Shown here: piece by piece, positions 1 to 4,328 of the stretch
Numbering within the stretch: position 1 is the first letter of the stretch
Layout of the letters: each line of letters starts with the position of its first letter
Origin: Candidatus Acidiferrales bacterium
Lineage (GTDB): Bacteria > Acidobacteriota > Terriglobia > Acidoferrales > UBA7541
Reading direction: 5' to 3'
NCBI GenBank assembly: GCA_030043155.1
Contig: JASHYE010000554.1
Location: forward strand, 1 to 7,014
Length of the DNA: 7,014 nt
The notes under the pieces: model-generated
Databases searched by the model: none
What the model was told of the DNA's origin: nothing
Seen by the model: only the letters and a program-made list of their open reading frames with translations
Position numbers and translations under genes: made by a program

Positions 1-124
1 CCAAAATTCCGGTGTATTCGACGGGCATGTCCCAGCCGCCGAAGTCCACCATTTTCGCTCCCATGCGGCGATGGGTCGCGTTCAGGGATGTCTTGTGCAG
101 CTCAGCTTTTACCGGAGTGCTCAC
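1..124 (-). CDS. gcvT: Aminomethyltransferase (glycine cleavage T protein), N-terminal 41 codons only
   Basis: GcvT takes the aminomethyl group from lipoylated H protein and passes the methylene unit to tetrahydrofolate, releasing ammonia; it is cytoplasmic and part of the glycine cleavage system. The minus strand from the GTG at 124-122 reads into the hallmark start of the family: a Lys-Thr-Ser-Leu-Asn stretch near residues 11-15, then [17 protein letters not shown] at residues 21-37. The gene is cut by the left edge, so only about a tenth of the usual 360-370 residues is visible. GTG was chosen because it gives the normal short leader before the conserved region; the frame stays open a little further upstream, and no strong Shine-Dalgarno sequence is close to the GTG, so the start is not certain. 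It is divergent from the glycoside hydrolase gene, and a promoter candidate lies at 192-220. The family call is firm despite the short piece. Confidence 0.9.
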   Translation of the reverse strand, partial: MSTPVKAELHKTSLNATHRRMGAKMVDFGGWDMPVEYTGIL

Positions 125-150
125 GAAAACACGGCTCGCTTCCAGGTTTG

Positions 151-173
151 TCTGCGTGCAGAGAAAATTCTGC
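151..173 (-). other. Three-part alternating complement in the gcvT leader
   Basis: In the minus-strand transcript GCAGA (173-169), TCTGC (162-158) and GCAGA (155-151) follow each other. The middle segment can pair with either neighbour, giving a 5-bp stem with a 6-nt loop or, after opening one pair, a 4-bp stem with a 4-nt loop. The stems are short, so this is a weak structure. The leader is too short to hold a full glycine riboswitch and shows no such motif. Confidence 0.25.
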
Positions 174-191
174 CGGCGTTCGAAACAATTG

Positions 192-220
192 AACCTAACA
201 CGCACCTGCACAGGTGTCAA
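192..220 (-). promoter_or_regulatory. Candidate sigma70-type promoter for gcvT
   Basis: On the minus strand a perfect TTGACA -35 box (220-215) is followed by exactly 17 bp and then TAGGTT (197-192). The -10 box matches TATAAT at only three positions, but these are the first two and the last, the ones that matter most. Transcription would start near 185 and leave a leader of roughly 60 nt before the gcvT GTG. Box quality is seen; activity is inferred. Confidence 0.5.
203..216. promoter_or_regulatory. 6-2-6 palindrome between the gcvT -35 and -10 boxes, possible operator
   Basis: CACCTG and CAGGTG are exact reverse complements separated by CA. The element lies inside the spacer of the gcvT promoter candidate, where a bound dimeric regulator would block RNA polymerase. 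No regulator gene lies in the window and I do not recognise the site. It could be a chance palindrome. Confidence 0.35.
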
Positions 221-256
221 TAAACGGCGAGCCTTTGCGAATTCCGGCCACGGCAA

Positions 257-285
257 TGGAAAGCTCTCGCTTCTTGCCATACAAA
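257..285 (+). promoter_or_regulatory. Weak promoter candidate for the GH2 gene
   Basis: TGGAAA (257-262) and TACAAA (280-285) are 17 bp apart, each matching four of six consensus positions. Transcription would begin near 292, leaving about 48 nt before the chosen ATG at 340. This is the best pair I could find upstream of the enzyme gene, but such pairs occur by chance. Confidence 0.25.
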
Positions 286-320
286 TTCGTTACCATCCAG
301 CCACGATTTGCGGCTGGTTC

Positions 321-327
321 GGGGAGG
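321..327 (+). promoter_or_regulatory. Ribosome binding site deciding the GH2 start
   Basis: GGGGAGG ends 12 nt before the ATG at 340. The spacing is long but tolerated. No comparable purine run precedes the upstream GTG at 214 or the ATG at 256, which supports the start that begins with the Tat signal. Confidence 0.6.
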
Positions 328-339
328 CGCTCTTCGCAG

Positions 340-2964
340 ATGAAATCCTGGTCACGTCGCGATCTCTTGAGGATTGGAGCGCAAGTTGGTGCGCTTACGC
401 CCACAGCGGTGCGTGCTTTGGCGTTCGATCCTGCTCGTATTGGGCATAGCCAGCAGACCTCTGATTCGGGCGCAAAAGGCGAAGCCTCAAGCCGCGAGCG
501 CCTGCTGGTCGATTTCGATTGGCGCTTCCATTTCGGACACGCTTCCGATGCTTCAAAGGACTTCGGCTTCGGCGGAGGCGATGGAGGCGCATTTGCGAAA
601 ACTGGCGAGCTTTTCGATCCCGCGCGTCCCAATTTCGATGACAGCGGCTGGCATCCTATCGATCTGCCTCACGATTTTGTCGTTACACTCCCTTTCGTCA
701 ACGACCCCGATCTTTACCAATTCGGTTACAAGCCGGTCGGCCGCAAATATCCGGAAACGAGCATAGGCTGGTATCGCAGAGTTTTCGAGATTCCGCAGTC
801 GGACACGGGCCGGCGTATCGCTCTCGAATTCGACGGCGTTTTTCGAAACGCAATGGTCGCGCTCAATGGAATTTATGTTGGGCGCAACCTGAGCGGGTAT
901 GCACCGTTCCGCTTCGATGTTACGGATTTTGTTCGGTATGGGGGCGAGAACGTGCTCATCGTTCGCGTCGACGCTACGGAACACGAAGGGTGGTTTTACG
1001 AGGGCGCGGGAATCTATCGCCACGTGTGGCTCACGAAAACAGACCCGCTACATATCGCGCACGAAGGCGCTTACGTTACTTCGCAGACAGATGGCGATTC
1101 TGCACAAGTCTCCATTGAGACCGAAATTGTCAATGAAACGGATGCCGCAAAATCCTTTCGCATTGCGCAAACAATTTTCGATTCGACCGGCAAGCAGATC
1201 GCGACAGCACAATCCGATTCTGCATTTGTTTCTTCGCGGACCACGCAAATCGTTTCGCAAACTCTCCGCCTCGATAATCCTTCGCTCTGGTCTCTCGAAA
1301 ACCCGAACCTCTATCGCCTCGTCACCATTCTCGATTCGCTAGGAGTAGTAACGGGTGTCGTGGACCGCGTCGAGACGCCATTCGGTATTCGCTCCGTTCA
1401 TTTCGATGCGGACCACGGCTTTTTTCTCAACGGCCAGCGTGTCGAAATCAAAGGCATGTGCAATCATCAGGACCATGCAGGAGTCGGGTCGGCTCTGCCG
1501 GATCGGTTGCAATATTTCCGCGTCGCACGCCTGAAGGAAATGGGCGTGAATGCCTATCGTACGTCACACAATCCCCCTACGCCCGCGCTTCTTGACGCCT
1601 GCGACCGGCTCGGCATGCTGGTCATGGATGAAACGCGAATGTTCTCTTCGAGCCCGGAGGGCTTGAGCCAGCTCGAACGAATGGTTCGCAGGGACCGCAA
1701 TCATCCTTGCGTTTTCCTGTGGTCCATCGGCAACGAAGAAGACTTTCAAGGCAGCCCGACTGGCGCGCGCATCGCGGACACGATGAAGCGCCTGGTGCGA
1801 ACGCTGGATAAAACTCGACCCGTCACGCTCGCGATGAATGGCAGATGGGGAAAGGGTGCGTCCGCGATAATCGATGTTCAAGGCTGCAATTATTTTCATT
1901 TGGGAGATATAGACAAGTTCCACGCTGCGTTCCCTCGAAAGCCCATCTTCGGCAGCGAAGAGGCCAGTACGCTCAGCACGCGCGGCATTTACGCGAACGA
2001 TCCGGCGCAGGGATACATGTCGGCATACGACGTGAACCGTCCAGACTGGGGTTCGCTCGCCGAAGATTGGTGGAATTATTATGCCGCGCGACCGTTTGCC
2101 GCGGGCGCATTTGTGTGGACGGGCTTCGATTACCGCGGAGAGCCTACGCCTTACAAATGGCCGTGCATCAGCTCGCATTTTGGGGTGATGGACACGTGCG
2201 GGTTTCCTAAGGACACGTATTTTTATTATCAGGGGCAGTGGAGCGAGAAGACTGTTCTGCATTTATTTCCCCATTGGAATTGGCAGGGAAGGGAGGGCCA
2301 GCCAATTCGTGTTTGGGTCTACAGCAATTGCGATGAAGTGGAACTCTTCCTGAACGAGAAAAGCCTCGGTCGAAAATCCATGCCTCGGCGCGGCCATCTG
2401 GAATGGCAAGTAAATTACGCTCCTGGCAGTTTGCTCGCACGTGGATACAAAAACAGCAAAGCGGTGGCGGAAGATCGTCGCGAAACGACAGGCCCCGCAG
2501 CGCAGATTAAGATGGTTCCTGATCGCGCCTCCATTGCCGCCGACGGGCAGGATGTTTCTGTCGTCACTGTTTCCGTCCTCGATTCACAGAATCGCATTGT
2601 CCCGACGGCAAGCAACCAAGTCACTTTTGAGATTGATGGGCCGGGGAAAATCCTCGGCGTCGGTAGCGGTGATCCCTCAAGTCACGAACCCGACAAGCCG
2701 CCATTGGGGCTCTACGATTCGCACGGCGCGCTGATCTTTGCAATGCTCACTGACGGAGGGATTGCTGCTGTCAATTCACCTGAACGTCTCACCATGCGCA
2801 AAGTCTTCAATGGCTTCGCGCAGCTCATTGTCCAGTCGAAAAGACAGGCTGGGCGAATCGGTATTTCTGCAAGTTCGCCCGGCCTCCAGTCCACATCAAT
2901 CACAATTCAGTCGCTGCCTGCCGCGAATCCCGCGGTTGTGCCCCCGTCAACAACCCGGCACTGA
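340..2964 (+). CDS. Tat-exported glycoside hydrolase family 2, beta-galactosidase-like
   Basis: A retaining exo-glycosidase of 874 residues, probably releasing beta-linked galactose (or a related sugar) in the periplasm or outside the cell. The N-terminus has a twin-arginine signal (SRRDLLR, residues 5-11) with possible cleavage after Ala-Leu-Ala at 26-28. The GH2 sugar-binding domain follows (about 52-235; LPHDF 109-113, EGWFYEGAGIYRHVWL 216-231), then an Ig-like domain and a TIM barrel (about 345-640). RTSHNPP is at 407-413; Glu466 in Gly-Asn-Glu is the expected acid/base and Glu540 in GSEEAS the expected nucleophile. The C-terminus has a DUF4982-like module (around 629-700, with VELFLNEKSLG) and a GH2 C-terminal Ig-like module (about 719-845). 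The ATG at 340 was chosen because the Tat motif follows at once and GGGGAGG lies at 321-327; the frame is open from a GTG at 214, but those extra 42 residues look non-coding. Exact sugar specificity cannot be read: beta-glucuronidase or beta-mannosidase activity remains possible, though the overall motif order fits GalA/GalB-type beta-galactosidases best. Confidence 0.93.
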   Translation: MKSWSRRDLLRIGAQVGALTPTAVRALAFDPARIGHSQQTSDSGAKGEASSRERLLVDFDWRFHFGHASDASKDFGFGGGDGGAFAKTGELFDPARPNFDDSGWHPIDLPHDFVVTLPFVNDPDLYQFGYKPVGRKYPETSIGWYRRVFEIPQSDTGRRIALEFDGVFRNAMVALNGIYVGRNLSGYAPFRFDVTDFVRYGGENVLIVRVDATEHEGWFYEGAGIYRHVWLTKTDPLHIAHEGAYVTSQTDGDSAQVSIETEIVNETDAAKSFRIAQTIFDSTGKQIATAQSDSAFVSSRTTQIVSQTLRLDNPSLWSLENPNLYRLVTILDSLGVVTGVVDRVETPFGIRSVHFDADHGFFLNGQRVEIKGMCNHQDHAGVGSALPDRLQYFRVARLKEMGVNAYRTSHNPPTPALLDACDRLGMLVMDETRMFSSSPEGLSQLERMVRRDRNHPCVFLWSIGNEEDFQGSPTGARIADTMKRLVRTLDKTRPVTLAMNGRWGKGASAIIDVQGCNYFHLGDIDKFHAAFPRKPIFGSEEASTLSTRGIYANDPAQGYMSAYDVNRPDWGSLAEDWWNYYAARPFAAGAFVWTGFDYRGEPTPYKWPCISSHFGVMDTCGFPKDTYFYYQGQWSEKTVLHLFPHWNWQGREGQPIRVWVYSNCDEVELFLNEKSLGRKSMPRRGHLEWQVNYAPGSLLARGYKNSKAVAEDRRETTGPAAQIKMVPDRASIAADGQDVSVVTVSVLDSQNRIVPTASNQVTFEIDGPGKILGVGSGDPSSHEPDKPPLGLYDSHGALIFAMLTDGGIAAVNSPERLTMRKVFNGFAQLIVQSKRQAGRIGISASSPGLQSTSITIQSLPAANPAVVPPSTTRH

Positions 2965-2971
2965 ATGTATC

Positions 2972-3000
2972 TTGCCGCCGTTTAGCGGATGCAATAAAAT
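2972..3000 (+). promoter_or_regulatory. Promoter for the Cys-rich / RsbW-like gene pair
   Basis: TTGCCG (2972-2977), a spacer of exactly 17 bp, then TAAAAT (2995-3000, five of six matches to TATAAT). Transcription would start near 3007, about 28 nt before the ATG at 3035. It begins 8 nt after the GH2 stop, so the pair probably has its own transcript. A short stem (CCGC 2975-2978 with GCGG 2985-2988) lies within it; with no T-run behind it, it is not a convincing terminator for the enzyme gene. Confidence 0.55.
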
Positions 3001-3024
3001 TCTGGGTAGCGACGTTGCAAGCCT

Positions 3025-3030
3025 GAGGAG
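3025..3030 (+). promoter_or_regulatory. Ribosome binding site of the Cys-rich protein gene
   Basis: GAGGAG is followed by AGAC and then ATG at 3035. This strong, slightly close Shine-Dalgarno fixes the start of the 59-residue protein and argues against the longer in-frame extension, which would run back through the GH2 gene. Confidence 0.7.
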
Positions 3031-3034
3031 AGAC

Positions 3035-3214
3035 ATGCCTGGTCCGGTCGTGTGCGTGCAATGCGATAAAGAAGAAAAATACTGCGAATGCGAGAAGTAC
3101 TGCTCGTATTGCCAATCGCAGCACGCCATTCGGCTCTGTGAGGACGGCCTGTACTATTGTCCCGATTGCCGCGAAGCGTGCGAGATTCACGTGGCGGAAA
3201 AGAATGGGCACTGA
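3035..3214 (+). CDS. Small Cys-rich, zinc-ribbon-like protein (59 aa), function unknown
   Basis: The product has ten cysteines in 59 residues, at 7, 10, 17, 19, 23, 26, 35, 42, 45 and 49, with His30 and His52. They form CVQC, CEC, CSYC and CPDC plus a trailing Cys, so one or two structural metal sites (most likely Zn) are expected. There is no signal peptide or membrane segment, so it should be cytoplasmic. The strong RBS and the well-placed promoter support real expression. Its stop overlaps the next start by 11 nt, which implies translational coupling and a shared role with the RsbW-like protein. From memory, similar small Cys-rich proteins occur in Acidobacteriota, but I cannot name a described family. 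Metal-binding regulator, adaptor or redox-sensing partner are all possible; none is shown. Confidence 0.8.
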   Translation: MPGPVVCVQCDKEEKYCECEKYCSYCQSQHAIRLCEDGLYYCPDCREACEIHVAEKNGH

Positions 3215-3605
3215 TTCTCGCAAGACCGACCTGAAAATAACTTCGGATCCGCGACTGCGGGCCGGTGTACGCGGTGCGCTGGAGTGCATCTGCGAGCGCC
3301 ACGGGCTCTCGAAAGCGGAGCAGCACGAGCTGGCCGCTGCGGTTGAAAAAGAGTGTGGCGAGGAGTTCCATGACGCGCAGCAATCGAGCTGCGCGGTCAG
3401 CATCAAGGAGAGTGAGGATGGAATTGAGGTAAGCGTCACTCCTGCGGCTCACGCGAACGGTGCGAAGCCCGGAGCTTCTGAAACAAACGTTGCAACTTCT
3501 GACGCTCCGCAAAGACATCATGGCGGCGTGTCACACGCACAGCCGAAGGCGCGTTTGGGCGCCACATTCGTGAAGCGTTGCCGCAGAAATCCCGCGCATT
3601 CCTGA
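3204..3605 (+). CDS. Degenerate RsbW/anti-sigma-like HATPase domain protein (133 aa)
   Basis: Start taken at the ATG at 3204, inside the end of the upstream gene (overlap 11 nt, purine-rich GGCGGAAAAG just before it); the frame is open further upstream only through the Cys-rich gene. Residues 11-78 follow the plan of the first half of RsbW-type serine kinase/anti-sigma ATPase domains: KITSDPRLRAGVRGALE as strand and helix (11-27), a Gly-Leu-Ser turn, a helix with AAAVEKECGEEFHD (44-57) where the family carries its N-box (Glu with Asn four residues on), then CAVSIKESEDGIEVSV (63-78) as two strands. The expected N-box Asn is missing, and after residue 80 the sequence becomes low-complexity Ala/Gly/His-rich with no glycine-rich ATP lid. 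It is therefore unlikely to bind ATP or phosphorylate an anti-anti-sigma factor. It may keep a binding role, perhaps with the Cys-rich partner, or be decaying. The fold match is from pattern memory; the pairing is seen in the sequence. Confidence 0.68.
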   Translation: MGTDSRKTDLKITSDPRLRAGVRGALECICERHGLSKAEQHELAAAVEKECGEEFHDAQQSSCAVSIKESEDGIEVSVTPAAHANGAKPGASETNVATSDAPQRHHGGVSHAQPKARLGATFVKRCRRNPAHS

Positions 3606-3671
3606 GTTTCGAAGCACAACCCAGAGGATCACAGATCCGTTCTGTCGGTAAACAGATGTGCGCCTTGCGCT
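3606..3671. other. Convergent gap without a clear terminator
   Basis: The plus-strand pair and the minus-strand receptor remnant face each other across this gap. A short stem (GGATC, ACA, GATCC at 3626-3638) exists but has no T-run on either strand, so I do not call a terminator. Confidence 0.4.
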
Positions 3672-4151
3672 CTAAAATTCGAAGCGCAGGCCGAACTGCA
3701 AGTAGCGCGACGGCGAATTGTGATTCGTGAGCGTTTGCGAAGCCGTCACCACGCCGAAGGCTGCAGGGTTGTTTATGTTGAGGCTCGCCGTATTGGGATC
3801 GAGCGGATCGGCGAAATTGACATTGTTGAAAAGATTGAATGCGTCGGCAGAGAGTTCCATCTTCACGCGTTCTGCGATGTTGGTCACTTTTCCAACGCGC
3901 ATATCGAAATTCCAGAAGCCGAATCCATAGATTGGATGGGCCTTACCGGTGCGCCCGTCGACGCTCAAGAGCGGCGCGCGGAACGAATCGTAGACCTGCT
4001 GCGGATTGGAAAATATGTTGATTCCGGATCCGCCATTGGCGGGATTCCCGTCGGTGCCGATGCCGCCGGAGCCGTCCACGTTATGGTTCACGCCGCTGCT
4101 GATAGACGCGGTGCGAATATCGGCGACGGACCCGGTATTGGAGGAAAGATC
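3672..4151 (-). pseudogene. C-terminal remnant of a second TonB-dependent receptor (Oar-like)
   Basis: From about 4151 down to the TAG at 3674-3672 the frame encodes an end of an outer-membrane beta-barrel: SSNTGSVADIRTA, a Gly/Asn-rich loop (NPANGGSGINIFSNP), WNFDMRVGK, ELSADAFNLFNNVNF, then YLQFGLRFEF with the terminal aromatic residue used for barrel assembly. Only about 160 receptor-like residues remain of a protein that is normally about 1000 or more; plug, signal peptide and most of the barrel are gone. The frame stays open upstream to around 4300, but those residues (Ser/Arg/Ala-rich) do not look like barrel, and there is no plausible start or RBS. The tail is clearly different from that of the neighbouring complete-looking receptor, so it is not a recent tandem copy. 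It reads as a relic left by deletion or recombination between receptor genes. A frameshift in assembly is a less likely alternative. Confidence 0.75.
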
Positions 4152-4293
4152 AGTGTCGGAGCCCCGGCGGCCGCTTGACGGTTTGCTTATATGGTGCATC
4201 CACGGCGCAGTGCCACAAGGTGCCGCTCGTATTTTGGCCGACGAGCCAGCCGACCTGGTTGCCCGCCACGAGGCGCACATCTTGCCACTCTTT
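4150..4293 (-). pseudogene. Unidentified short coding-like remnant between the two receptors
   Basis: In a different minus-strand frame, between TAA (4296-4294) and TGA (4152-4150), 47 codons are open. From 4278 to 4201, 24 of 26 codons end in G or C, more coding-like than the frame continuing from the receptor remnant. The peptide includes KEWQDVRLVAGNQVGWLVGQ, then NTSGTLWHCAVDAPYK. The Trp, Asp-Val, Gly-Trp-Leu-Val-Gly spacing faintly recalls one blade of a YCF48/BNR-type beta-propeller, but this is only resemblance. There is no start codon with an RBS; it may be the tail of a lost gene, or a frameshifted part of the receptor remnant that begins exactly where this frame stops. Confidence 0.3.
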
Positions 4294-4328
4294 TTACTGC
4301 GTTCTTCCGCACCACTGCTTTCCCGAGC

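Noticed and set aside
125..185. Glycine riboswitch in the gcvT leader
   Set aside because: About 60 nt is too short and none of the conserved aptamer elements are visible.
214..339. Extending the GH2 protein to the GTG at 214
   Set aside because: The extra 42 residues have no domain or signal character and no RBS, and the GTG overlaps the gcvT promoter palindrome. The Tat motif starts five residues after the ATG at 340.
195..632. Minus-strand open frame of 145 codons opposite the GH2 gene start
   Set aside because: Arg/Pro/Ser-rich antisense shadow with no recognisable motif or RBS; the plus strand carries a clear enzyme.
1564..2262. Minus-strand 232-codon open frame inside the GH2 gene
   Set aside because: It lies opposite the conserved TIM barrel and is Arg-rich without any family motif, as expected of an antisense shadow in GC-rich DNA.
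3626..3638. Stem GGATC/GATCC as a terminator between convergent genes
   Set aside because: Five pairs with a 3-nt loop and no T-run on either strand.
4298..4311. Hairpin just after the long receptor's stop (TGCG/CGCA with a 6-nt loop) as a terminator
   Set aside because: Only four pairs; on the minus strand an A-run, not a T-run, follows.
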